Of a stretch of 35,069 bases of DNA, positions 1-7,722 are shown in pieces. A program made the position numbers and the translations under genes. The notes below the pieces were generated by a model that was given only the letters and a program-made list of their open reading frames with translations, was not told the origin of the DNA and did no database searches. Position 1 is the stretch's first letter; each line of letters starts with the position of its first letter. The stretch is from Nitrospinota bacterium. GTDB lineage: Bacteria > Nitrospinota_A > UBA7883. The stretch is taken from NCBI GenBank assembly GCA_029879765.1, contig JAOUPQ010000004.1, forward strand, positions 1-35,069, in the 5' to 3' direction.

Positions 1-2
1 AC

Positions 3-179
3 TATTGGCGAGCTTTGCAGGATCTGCCAGACAAGGGGATAAGCCATGATGGGGTCCACCCGTCGGTGGCCCCAGAGGGGAGCGGCGTTTTCACCCCAGA
101 GGCGCTGCGCTATGGCCATAACGTACGCAGCTTCACATTCATGCAAACCCTGGGCAAGCTTACCGCCGCTTTGGATTGA
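3..179 (+). CDS. C-terminal end of an SGNH/GDSL-type hydrolase-like protein (partial)
   Basis: An open frame enters from the left edge with no start codon in the window and ends at TGA 177-179, giving 58 residues. The segment DGVHPS resembles the Asp-x-x-His block (block V) of SGNH/GDSL esterases, where Asp and His complete the Ser-His-Asp triad. The following stretch (ALRYGHNVRSFT then MQTLGKL) looks like the closing helix of such a fold. The catalytic Ser block would lie outside the window, so the family call rests on one motif. The gene converges on the protease gene, with 20 bases between the two stops that include the palindrome GGGCGCGCCC (184-193). I am fairly sure it is coding because of its amino-acid composition and clean convergence, and less sure of the family. 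Confidence 0.6.
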   Translation, partial: YWRALQDLPDKGISHDGVHPSVAPEGSGVFTPEALRYGHNVRSFTFMQTLGKLTAALD

Positions 180-199
180 CGCCGGGCGCGCCCGCTGGC

Positions 200-1672
200 T
201 TATCGCAGATCAGGCGAAGCCCTGTGGGACGCGCCGGAGCGCTCCAGGATCTTCTTTTCGGCGGTCGCGGTTCGTTCGTTGTCCACCACAATGATCACCC
301 CTTTTTCCAGCTCGATAACTGTGTATTTCCCCTCGGTATTATCCAGCAGCCGGGCCAGGGTCTTCATATCCCCCACAGGCGTCCCGTTCACCTTGGCCAC
401 TTCGCTGTAGAACAGATCCTGATATCCTGCGTTCATGGGATGGGCCAGGGTGTTGCTCAGCATCACGATCTCCCTGCGCTCTTCCGTCACCAAGGCGCCC
501 TGAGTCTCCGCCACCAGCTTTGGCGGGGCGTTGTGGCTCCAGGAAGGGCCCCATTCCATCAGGTAGTTTATGGTCAGGGGAGTGAACACCATCCCTCCGA
601 ATATGTAATAGCTCGGAACCTTGTCATACACCAGGGGGATCAGCGGCTTCTCACCCAGCAGGGGAAGCTTGATCTTGAAGCGGGTCTTGTCCCGGATGAT
701 ACTCAACTCGATCTCATCGCCCAGAAAGCGCTTGCGCACCAGATAGTCCGCCGACACACGAAGATCATCCGTCATCAGGATAGAGCCATCATTGGCCACA
801 GGGACGCCATCGATCTCCGTCACCACATCGCCCGGCTGGATATGACCATAGGCGGAGCCGCCATAGGCCACCATGACCACGAGCACCCCGGTTTCCCCTT
901 TTTTCATGCCATGATAATCGCGCAAAGCTTCGTTTTCCATGGGCTGGGCCAGGACGCCATCATCGGGAAATCCATCGAACTTGCCGTCCTCCACATCCTT
1001 AAGGAAGTGGTTTATCACAGGGGTGGGGATTATATAGCCTATATTCTCCCCTTGTCGCAGCGACTGCATGGCGATGCCGGCCACCTGACCATCCATCAGC
1101 ACGGGGCCTCCGCTGTTCCCCGGATTGATGGCCGCGTCGATCTGCACACCCAGAAGCTTGAAAGATCCGTGGGCGTATACCATCATTTCTATCCTGCTCA
1201 CGATCCCCTTGGTGATGGATATCTCGTTGCCCCCCTGCGGATAGCCGAACACCGACACTTCATCCTGGGGGTTTGGCAAGCCTCCCAGCTCCAGGCTTTC
1301 CGTCCCCTCGAAGAACGAATTGTCCTCCATTTCCAATATGGCCAGGTCGCACTGATGGCCCACGCTTTTCACCCTGGCCTGATACTTCTCCGGATCCCCG
1401 GCCTTCTTCACCTGGATGAACACACTGTTGGCCACCAGATGGGCGTTGGTCAATATCCGGTTTCCCTTCAGGATCACGCCGGAGCCGATCCCTTTCTGCT
1501 GGGTTTTGCGTTGCCACGGCATGTAAAAATGGGGCGCGTGGGTGATGGAGAATATTTTCACCACCGCCTTGTTTATTTTTTTCGGCTGGATCCCGGCGTG
1601 GGAATCGCCAGCCACCAGCGCAAAAGCCAGGGTCGTCCATATGGCGATCCGCGGAAGAGATATCCCTTTCAT
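200..1672 (-). CDS. Trypsin-like (HtrA/Deg-type) serine protease with PDZ domain
   Basis: The 490-residue exported protein begins with a signal peptide (hydrophobic WTTLAFALVAG, then SHAG near residue 27). The chymotrypsin-fold triad is visible: His in LTNAHLV (about residue 77), Asp in QCDLAILE (about 110) and Ser in INPGNSGGPV (about 188). A PDZ-like segment follows (about 255-360, IQPGDVVTEIDGVPV), and a second weaker PDZ-like region lies near the C-terminus (VAKVNGTPVGDMKTLARLL). The two-PDZ, large C-terminal layout resembles plant Deg9-like proteases rather than E. coli DegP. The start at 1672 is preceded by GGTGAG, a fair ribosome binding site. It lies 98 bases downstream of the sortase gene on the same strand, so it may be the last gene of the sortase operon. 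A role in processing the sortase target is conceivable but is only inferred from position. Confidence 0.85.
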   Translation of the reverse strand: MKGISLPRIAIWTTLAFALVAGDSHAGIQPKKINKAVVKIFSITHAPHFYMPWQRKTQQKGIGSGVILKGNRILTNAHLVANSVFIQVKKAGDPEKYQARVKSVGHQCDLAILEMEDNSFFEGTESLELGGLPNPQDEVSVFGYPQGGNEISITKGIVSRIEMMVYAHGSFKLLGVQIDAAINPGNSGGPVLMDGQVAGIAMQSLRQGENIGYIIPTPVINHFLKDVEDGKFDGFPDDGVLAQPMENEALRDYHGMKKGETGVLVVMVAYGGSAYGHIQPGDVVTEIDGVPVANDGSILMTDDLRVSADYLVRKRFLGDEIELSIIRDKTRFKIKLPLLGEKPLIPLVYDKVPSYYIFGGMVFTPLTINYLMEWGPSWSHNAPPKLVAETQGALVTEERREIVMLSNTLAHPMNAGYQDLFYSEVAKVNGTPVGDMKTLARLLDNTEGKYTVIELEKGVIIVVDNERTATAEKKILERSGASHRASPDLR

Positions 1673-1770
1673 ATAACACTCACCTTGAAGCTTGGTTTAT
1701 GGCAAAGCCCTACTATATATGGAGAAGCGCGCAATATACAACTCCGTTCGCTCCGGGTGGCCGCCTCCTG

Positions 1771-2340
1771 TCACCCCGGCATGCGGCCCACCGCTTCGGC
1801 GGTCACCACATAGCGCATCGGCCCTCCGGGGGTCACCGCGTCGAATGGCCAGCAGGTCACCAGCGCCAGAAGAGGCTCCCCTCCGTCATCCACGATCGTG
1901 GCGGTTCGGGAGTCCGCCACCTCCAGGGAGACGATGCGATATACGATCACCTCCCTGGCGGGGGTGTGGGCCAGAAGCACATCCCCTTTTTTAAGCTGAC
2001 GCAGGAAACTGAAATGAGTGTCCCTGTGTCCGCTGAAAACCGCCACACCAGGCGCCCCCGGCATGGCGGACCCGGGCGCGTGGCCCGGGCCGAATGCCAA
2101 TGTCCTGCCGCTGTCCCCCTCCAGCGCCACCATTCTCGTTCCCAGTCTGGGCGCCTCCAGCAGCGCCACTGGCCGGGTATCCGCCCAAGGCCACGGTTTG
2201 GGGGCTTCTTTCGCTTCCGTCGACTGGCGCCAGGCTCTTTCGATCAGCGCCTGGGCCAGGGCGGCCTTGGCGTGAATGTAACCTCCACTCAGCGCCAGGG
2301 CCACACCAGCGGCCGCTGTCATCATGGCAATCCATCTCAT
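1771..2340 (-). CDS. Class GN sortase of the proteobacterial dedicated sortase system
   Basis: The 189-residue protein has an N-terminal membrane anchor (about residues 5-25) and a sortase fold. Catalytic residues are visible: His105 in VFSGHRDTH, Cys163 in LVTCWPF and Arg176 in GPMRYVV. Sortases cleave a C-terminal sorting signal through a Cys thioester and transfer the protein to an acceptor amine. The Gram-negative 'marine' or GN class is normally encoded next to one dedicated substrate, as here. The ATG at 2338-2340 overlaps the TGA of the upstream VIT-VWA gene (ATGA), implying translational coupling. A longer in-frame start at 2469 would lie inside the upstream gene and adds residues that do not look like a protein, so I reject it. 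The acceptor molecule in a Gram-negative cell is unknown to me. Confidence 0.92.
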   Translation of the reverse strand: MRWIAMMTAAAGVALALSGGYIHAKAALAQALIERAWRQSTEAKEAPKPWPWADTRPVALLEAPRLGTRMVALEGDSGRTLAFGPGHAPGSAMPGAPGVAVFSGHRDTHFSFLRQLKKGDVLLAHTPAREVIVYRIVSLEVADSRTATIVDDGGEPLLALVTCWPFDAVTPGGPMRYVVTAEAVGRMPG

Positions 2341-4385
2341 TTTTCCAGCCTTTTCGCCGCCAGGAACCATAGGCCCATGGAAAGAGCCAGCAGGAAAAGC
2401 CCCCCATAAAGGAGCAGTTGGGCGTGGGTTGCGGTCTTGGCCATGCCGAACACCTTCCCATGCTCCCAACCCCTGGGCATGTTGGTTTTCATCGCATGGG
2501 TGGTCAGTTTTTCGTTTCCAGGCCGGACGGGGGTCACATCCACCGCCACCATGCTGGTGAACTTGCTCACCAGGTGATGCTCGATGGACAAATCCACCAC
2601 CGCCTGGCGGATGCCTGCCGCGTCCGGGCCACCCGTGGCTTTGTTATGCCTCTCCACCAGCGAGTCTATCTTCCACCTGGCCCACATCTTCCCCACGCCG
2701 GGGCGCTCTTCCGGGGTCATCTCGGGGGCCGCGGTATAGGTTTGGCCGCCCATATCTCCCGTGACAGTCAACTTGGTCAGTTGTGTTTCCGATCGCACCG
2801 CCACCACCACCGGCTCTCCGGAATAGAGGTCCGGGATCGGGTCGGGGAACATTTCCACCTCTCCTCCGCCCTCAACGGTCAGTTTTATATCGGTGAGCGC
2901 CGGCGATTCGAGCTTCCGGAAAAGTCGGGTCATTTTCTCCTCCACCTCCTCCACCGAGCTGATGAAAGTGTATGTCCCCTTGCCGCGTCTGGCGGCATGC
3001 TCCATGAAATAGCCGTTGGGCGCTGAACCTATCCCCACTGTGAACAGCCGGGCGGCGCCGATATGCTCGCTGATGGCCTCCAGCACCCGCTCCTCGTTCC
3101 CCACGCTACCGTCGGTGAGGAATACGATCTGCGTAAGCCTTCCCTTCTCGTTACTCACATGGGATAGGGCCAGCATCAGCGCTGAATATATTTCCGTTCC
3201 TCCCTCGGCGTTTCTGGCATTGACAAAGCTCTTGGCCCGGGCCACGGCGGCCCTGTCCGCGGGGATGGTCTTCAGAAAAAGAGGGAACTGCCTGTTGTCG
3301 AAGGCTATGACGTTGAACGTGTCTGTTTCCTTCAGCCTGTCCAGCGCCATCAGCAACGCCCGCTTGGCCTGTTTGATACTCTCCCCGGCCATGGAGCCGG
3401 AGATGTCCAGAACGAATATCACCTCTCTGGGGATGGTAGATTCTAAATCGGAGGTGGGGGGGGTGAGGGTCAGCAATGAGTATACGGCCTTATCGGTTTT
3501 CTCCGTGAACAAAGCGGCCTCGGTCTGGCCCAGGGCAGGTTTCCATTCCAGGTTAAAATCCCCATCGGCGAAGTAATCTCCATCCAGCGCCACTATCCCA
3601 TGCCCCGGCTGCTCCTGGGTCACCTTTATCTTGTGCGTGGCGCTTCGGATATACTCCATGGTATAGCCGGGCATCAGGTCCACCTCCAGGGAAACGGGAT
3701 TTATCTTTCCATGATCAGGATGCTGGACCGGGGGCGTGATGGAGGCAGCGTCCGGAACCTGGTCCGTATCCGGAGCCCAGCCCAGGCCTGACGGGGGGCG
3801 ATTTGTTACAGCAGCGCCGGGGATATAGCGCGGCCCCACAACCATGGGGAACCGCAGGGAGCTTATCCCCTGATCCTGGGTGACCATCTGCTGGTATTCG
3901 ATCTCCACAGTCACCCTGCCACCCGGCTCGATGTTGGCCACCGATATGGTGAAGATGTTCGGCCTGTTCTGGTCCACCAGTCCGGCCCTTTTCCCCTGGG
4001 CCTTGGCCGCGTCGTATGTTTTTTTCGCCTCTTTTTTCTCCTGAATCATCCCCTCGATCACTCGATCGCCGATCCGAAGCCGCATCCCATCCACCGCCGC
4101 GCCCGCGGGCAGGGGGAACACATAAACCCCCTCGGCCCAGCGATTCCAGGGATTGTTAAACTCCTGGCGCACCACAGCCCGGACCAATGGCCCGGTGACC
4201 TTCAACTGGACATTGGTGCTAAGGAGCGGGGCCATGTCCATCTCCCCCTCGCTGTTAAGGATCAATCCCCATGCGCCCGGTTTGTTCAGCATCGCCGAAA
4301 GCCTGGCGTCCTGGGCGGCTTTGCCCTCTGGCGCGATTAGAATTGACCATGTGATTACCATCCAGACAAACGTTTTTTTCATCAT
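2337..4385 (-). CDS. VIT and VWA domain protein, dedicated sortase target
   Basis: The protein has 682 residues. A signal peptide (MMKKTFVWMVITWSIL) is followed by a VIT domain (about 35-170), containing the typical GLVDQNRPNIFT and ANIEPGG stretches. A von Willebrand A domain (about 310-490) has an intact MIDAS motif (VLDISGSM) and FLTDGSVG. The C-terminus is a sorting-signal tripartite: MAKTATHA, a hydrophobic helix (LLLYGGLFLLALSMGLWFL), then basic AAKRLEK. This order defines the marine proteobacterial sortase target family. It lacks a strict LPXTG; MAKTA is the nearest match. I place the start at 4385 because GGAGG (4389-4393) sits 5 bases ahead; the in-frame ATG at 4397 would place the Shine-Dalgarno inside the coding region. 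It is probably a surface-displayed, metal-dependent adhesive protein. Confidence 0.92.
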   Translation of the reverse strand: MMKKTFVWMVITWSILIAPEGKAAQDARLSAMLNKPGAWGLILNSEGEMDMAPLLSTNVQLKVTGPLVRAVVRQEFNNPWNRWAEGVYVFPLPAGAAVDGMRLRIGDRVIEGMIQEKKEAKKTYDAAKAQGKRAGLVDQNRPNIFTISVANIEPGGRVTVEIEYQQMVTQDQGISSLRFPMVVGPRYIPGAAVTNRPPSGLGWAPDTDQVPDAASITPPVQHPDHGKINPVSLEVDLMPGYTMEYIRSATHKIKVTQEQPGHGIVALDGDYFADGDFNLEWKPALGQTEAALFTEKTDKAVYSLLTLTPPTSDLESTIPREVIFVLDISGSMAGESIKQAKRALLMALDRLKETDTFNVIAFDNRQFPLFLKTIPADRAAVARAKSFVNARNAEGGTEIYSALMLALSHVSNEKGRLTQIVFLTDGSVGNEERVLEAISEHIGAARLFTVGIGSAPNGYFMEHAARRGKGTYTFISSVEEVEEKMTRLFRKLESPALTDIKLTVEGGGEVEMFPDPIPDLYSGEPVVVAVRSETQLTKLTVTGDMGGQTYTAAPEMTPEERPGVGKMWARWKIDSLVERHNKATGGPDAAGIRQAVVDLSIEHHLVSKFTSMVAVDVTPVRPGNEKLTTHAMKTNMPRGWEHGKVFGMAKTATHAQLLLYGGLFLLALSMGLWFLAAKRLEK

Positions 4386-4874
4386 AAAATCCTCCATTTG
4401 TTAAATATATGCCGTCCCGAGGCGGTAGGGGGTGTAGGCGGGAGCTCCGATCGGCCTGGAAGGTAAATCTGCCCATCGAGCCTGTCGCGCCCCGGGACGG
4501 CTGTTGAATTGCGCTCAGCGCTCATCGGTTTCCCTGGCGCCTTCGCGTTTTGTTTTTGGCCGACAGCGGCAAAGACATGTGCCATGGAGCCTTGCGGGTT
4601 CCATGTTGGCGTTGGTGCATCCATGGATCCCCTCCGCGCTACGGATCTCATGGTTCTCCATCCGGGCCTCATCCATTTCTTTCATCTGCGCCTTTACCAT
4701 CGGTTTTCCTTTCCCTGTTTTCACCCTGAGGCTATTAAACCAATACCGAATGGAGAGCCCGTGACGGCAAAATGGAGAACAGCGGTGGAGATAATGGAAA
4801 ACCGGTGGAGACACAAAATTGAGGGCTGGCCAGGAGCCATTCGGCGTTATACTTTCCCCAAGGAGGCGCCAAAT
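4386..4874. promoter_or_regulatory. Divergent regulatory region between sortase target and sortase-system regulator
   Basis: There is no convincing gene in this 489-base stretch. It separates the leftward target-sortase operon from the rightward regulator-kinase pair. It contains a long-range inverted repeat (4411-4424 with 4488-4501, one mismatch) in the target leader, and the palindromes GGAGCTCC (4441-4448) and CCGATCGG (4447-4454). The sequence TGGAGA occurs four times at 4751, 4773, 4786 and 4806; the last two extend to CGGTGGAGA exactly 20 bases apart. A possible -10 (TATACT, 4849-4854) lies ahead of the regulator. A 61-codon minus-strand frame (4700-4515), preceded by AGGAAA, could encode a small Met- and Cys-containing peptide, but I have no further support for it. 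Confidence 0.5.
4411..4501 (-). repeat. Long-range inverted repeat in the sortase-target leader
   Basis: GCCGTCCCG at 4411-4419 is the exact reverse complement of CGGGACGGC at 4493-4501. Allowing one mismatch, the match extends to 14 bases (4411-4424 with 4488-4501). The arms are separated by about 63 to 73 bases that themselves contain short palindromes. Transcribed leftward, the 3' arm would end about 18 bases before the Shine-Dalgarno of the target gene, so a folded leader that affects translation or mRNA stability is possible. Confidence 0.5.
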
Positions 4875-5573
4875 ATGCCGAAAATCATAGGGATAGTGGA
4901 AGACGATACGGACCAACTGGAAAACTACGCCGACGCCATGCGCCGGAAAGGGTATGAGCCGGTGGGGTATACCCGGGCGGACCAGGCGCTGGAGGCCTTC
5001 ACCAAAAATCCGCCGGACCTGGCGGTCCTGGATATTTCTCTGGGCGCCGAGGTGGATGGAGGATTCGAATTGTGCCGAAGCCTGCTGGCGGCGCATCCCG
5101 GCCTGCCGGTGATTTTCCTCACCGACAGGGTGGATGAGATAGACAAGATATCCGGCTTGCGCCTGGGGGCGTGGGATTATGAAACCAAACCCATATCCTT
5201 AAACTTTTTGGCGGAAAAGGTGGCGGCGATCTTCCGGATCATGGAAAGCCGCAGCCAACCCCATGGAAAAGCGGAAGGGATCATCAAAACCGGGGATCTT
5301 GCTCTGGATGAAAACCGGATGACCGTGACATGGAAAGGGGCGCCGCTGGACCTGACCCTGACCGAGTTTCGCATCGTGGCGGCGCTTTGCCGCAGGCCAG
5401 GGGATGTGAAAAGCTACGAGTCGCTGATGGATTCGGCAATCCAGACAGTGGTGGCCCATAACACCGTCAACACCCATATCAGGCATATCCGCAAGAAGTT
5501 CGCCGCCTTGGATCCCGGCTTTGACAAGATACAAAATGAATACGCCCTGGGGTATCGCTGGGCGGAGGATTGA
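4875..5573 (+). CDS. pdsR: Dedicated sortase system response regulator (OmpR/PhoB type)
   Basis: The 232-residue protein has an N-terminal receiver with acidic pocket E9-D10-D11, phospho-acceptor Asp53 in LAVLDISLG, Thr83 in IFLTD and Lys105 in YETKPIS. A winged helix-turn-helix DNA-binding domain of the OmpR type follows (about 135-230; LTLTEFRIVAALCRRPGDVKS, then VNTHIRHIRKKF). A strong ribosome binding site, AGGAGG (4861-4866), fixes the ATG at 4875; the same frame is open further upstream but that part is not protein-like. It overlaps or abuts the kinase gene and is divergent from the sortase target, which matches the known dedicated-sortase regulator family. I infer that it controls the target-sortase operon and perhaps itself. 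The symbol follows the family name and rests on neighbourhood as well as sequence. Confidence 0.88.
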   Translation: MPKIIGIVEDDTDQLENYADAMRRKGYEPVGYTRADQALEAFTKNPPDLAVLDISLGAEVDGGFELCRSLLAAHPGLPVIFLTDRVDEIDKISGLRLGAWDYETKPISLNFLAEKVAAIFRIMESRSQPHGKAEGIIKTGDLALDENRMTVTWKGAPLDLTLTEFRIVAALCRRPGDVKSYESLMDSAIQTVVAHNTVNTHIRHIRKKFAALDPGFDKIQNEYALGYRWAED

Positions 5574-5623
5574 CAGATGAAGAGCGCTGGTCCTCCAATT
5601 CCTTCCTTGCCGGGGCTATATCC

Positions 5624-7642
5624 ATGAGGTTGGGTATAAGGGCAAGGCTCATTCTGCTGACCCTGGCGTTTCTTGTCATTCCGGTGCTGGCGTATATCTC
5701 GTCCCAGGAGATGAAGCGTTTCATGCTGCGCCACCAGCAATCCTCCCAGCTGATCGCCGCCCAGGCCCTGGCCGCCTCCTTGCATGGCCAATATGCCCAG
5801 TTCCAAATGCGCCAGGAGAAGAGCGGAGAGCTGACAGACGCGGCGATGTTCATCCATCGCGCCACGAGCCCATTCCGGATGGATGGCCTGGCGGACGAGT
5901 GGGCGCCCGCCGCCAGCGCTGTCCGCGAATTCGGCAGGGAGAGCCTGCTGATGGAATCGGGGGGTGGATTCGACCCTGCGACGGGGGGATTCAAGCTGAT
6001 AGTGGCAAGATGGGAGGATCACATCTATCTGCTGGTGTCCGTGCAAGATGAAACCGTAATCCCGATAAGTCGGGGCTGGACTGATCCAGGGAAAGCGGAT
6101 CATCTGCGGTTGGGGCTGGGCGCGCCGGGGGAAGGGGAGAGGAAATATATCGTCCCGGTATCATCCGATGGGGAGCTTTCCTTCCTGGAGGAGGCGCCAG
6201 GCGGCGGAAGGGTGGAAAGAAATGAGACTTTGGCCGGGCGAGTGAAAATAAATTCGCGCGGATATGTGATGGAGATCGCCCTGCCGGAAAGCCAGATCGC
6301 CGGCTCCATGACGCTTCGGATAATAGCGGAGGATGTGGACGACCAGAGGCGGGGCAGGGTGAAGTCGGCGATCGGGCCCATGGAAGATGGCGCCCCTGGC
6401 CTTATTCACCTGGCATACTTTCAGTCGCCCGAAATCCAGGGCATGCTAGATAGTCTGGATTTGGCGGAGGTGGAAGCCAGGGTGTTCGACAGGGCAAGGC
6501 GTTTGCGCGCCTCCACCGGGTTTGCGGCGGATGTATCGGGCGAGGGTGAGGCGCTCCGTATCCTGGCAAGTGGCGCTCCCTATTATACGAATATAGAAAC
6601 AGGCCCGAATGGGGAGAAAGTGGTGGCTGCGGCGCCGATAAAAGGCTCCGATGGTGGATCGCTGGGCGTCGTGATCCTGGAGCGCTCCACACGGGGGGCG
6701 GATTCGATGCAGGACAAGGCGATGGAGAACACCCTTTGGGGCGCCTTTCTGGCCTTTGTGGCCGTGGCCGCCGGGCTGGTGATATTTTCCACACGTCTCT
6801 CCTGGCGCATCCACAGGCTTCGCGGCGAGGCCGAGCGGGCCATAGACCAGGAGGGTCGCGTGCGGGTGGATGGGCTGGAAGCCAGCCGCGAATCGGGGGA
6901 TGAGATCGGCGACCTGTCCAGATCCATATCCGGATTGCTGAAAAAATTGCGCAGCCATCATGATTTTCTGGCGATCCTGCCCAGGACCCTGAAGCACGAG
7001 ATCAACAATCCCTTGAACACCATCACCGTTTCCCTGGAGAATCTGGCGGCGCAGGAGATGGGGCAAGCCGGGAGCAAGTATATCCAAAGCGCCGGGCGTG
7101 GAGTGGCGAGGCTGCGGGAAATAGTGGACAACCTGGCGGAGGCGGCCAGTGTCGAGGATTCGATCCAGGAGGAGAAGTTCGAGCCGGTGGATCTGGCGCT
7201 CATATTGGAGAGGTATATGGAGAACAGCGCTGGAGTTTACAAAGATCGCCGGATACAGTTCTCCAACCGGGCAGGGAAGGCGGCTATTCTTGGCTCTGAT
7301 TACCGGATCGAGCAGCTGCTGGACAAGCTGATGGACAACGCGCTGGATTTCACTTTCCGGGATGGAACCATCGAGGCGCGGCTGGAGCGAATGAATGGCA
7401 GGTTCCTGCTGACCTTTTACAATGACGGTCCTCCGATCCCGGAGAGGACTTTGGGTAATATGTTTGATTCCCTGGTGGCGGACAGGGAAGGGGATAAAAG
7501 CGCCCGGACGCATTTGGGGATCGGGCTTTATGTGGCGCGGGCGATCTGTCAGGGGCATGGGGGGGGCATCTCGGCAAGGAACACATCGGATGGAAAGGGG
7601 GTGGAGTTTCTGGTGATTCTGCCCGCGGCGAGGCACGGATGA
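5624..7642 (+). CDS. pdsS: Dedicated sortase system sensor histidine kinase
   Basis: A membrane-bound kinase of about 672 residues. The first membrane helix is at about 8-27 (LILLTLAFLVIPVLAYI). A large extracytoplasmic sensor (about 28-370) follows, including a stretch (FRMDGLADEWAP) reminiscent of CBM9-like domains. The second helix is at about 375-400, then a short HAMP-like linker. The phospho-acceptor is His458 in TLKHEINNP. The ATPase carries an N box (LMDNALDF), the segment NDGPPIPE and the G box HLGIGLYVARAI. I chose ATG 5624 because it puts the basic start directly before the helix. An in-frame TTG at 5570, overlapping the regulator stop, would add 18 residues, but its GGAGG is only 2 bases away. 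It would phosphorylate the adjacent regulator in response to an envelope signal that I cannot identify. Confidence 0.88.
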   Translation: MRLGIRARLILLTLAFLVIPVLAYISSQEMKRFMLRHQQSSQLIAAQALAASLHGQYAQFQMRQEKSGELTDAAMFIHRATSPFRMDGLADEWAPAASAVREFGRESLLMESGGGFDPATGGFKLIVARWEDHIYLLVSVQDETVIPISRGWTDPGKADHLRLGLGAPGEGERKYIVPVSSDGELSFLEEAPGGGRVERNETLAGRVKINSRGYVMEIALPESQIAGSMTLRIIAEDVDDQRRGRVKSAIGPMEDGAPGLIHLAYFQSPEIQGMLDSLDLAEVEARVFDRARRLRASTGFAADVSGEGEALRILASGAPYYTNIETGPNGEKVVAAAPIKGSDGGSLGVVILERSTRGADSMQDKAMENTLWGAFLAFVAVAAGLVIFSTRLSWRIHRLRGEAERAIDQEGRVRVDGLEASRESGDEIGDLSRSISGLLKKLRSHHDFLAILPRTLKHEINNPLNTITVSLENLAAQEMGQAGSKYIQSAGRGVARLREIVDNLAEAASVEDSIQEEKFEPVDLALILERYMENSAGVYKDRRIQFSNRAGKAAILGSDYRIEQLLDKLMDNALDFTFRDGTIEARLERMNGRFLLTFYNDGPPIPERTLGNMFDSLVADREGDKSARTHLGIGLYVARAICQGHGGGISARNTSDGKGVEFLVILPAARHG

Positions 7643-7722
7643 ATTATAATCCTCATTACCACCCTGCTTCAAAGGCGGGGGGGCCGGATGTGAACCATGA
7701 CAAGTGGAAGGTTATCTGGTAA

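Noticed and set aside
176-1813. Open frame of 545 codons on the plus strand opposite the serine protease
   Set aside because: It is antisense to a protein with an intact catalytic triad; the His-rich translation is typical of a reverse frame.
4515-4700. Small 61-codon gene on the minus strand in the divergent sortase region
   Set aside because: It has a possible AGGAAA site, but no hydrophobic segment, domain or conservation can be shown; kept only as a note in the region entry.
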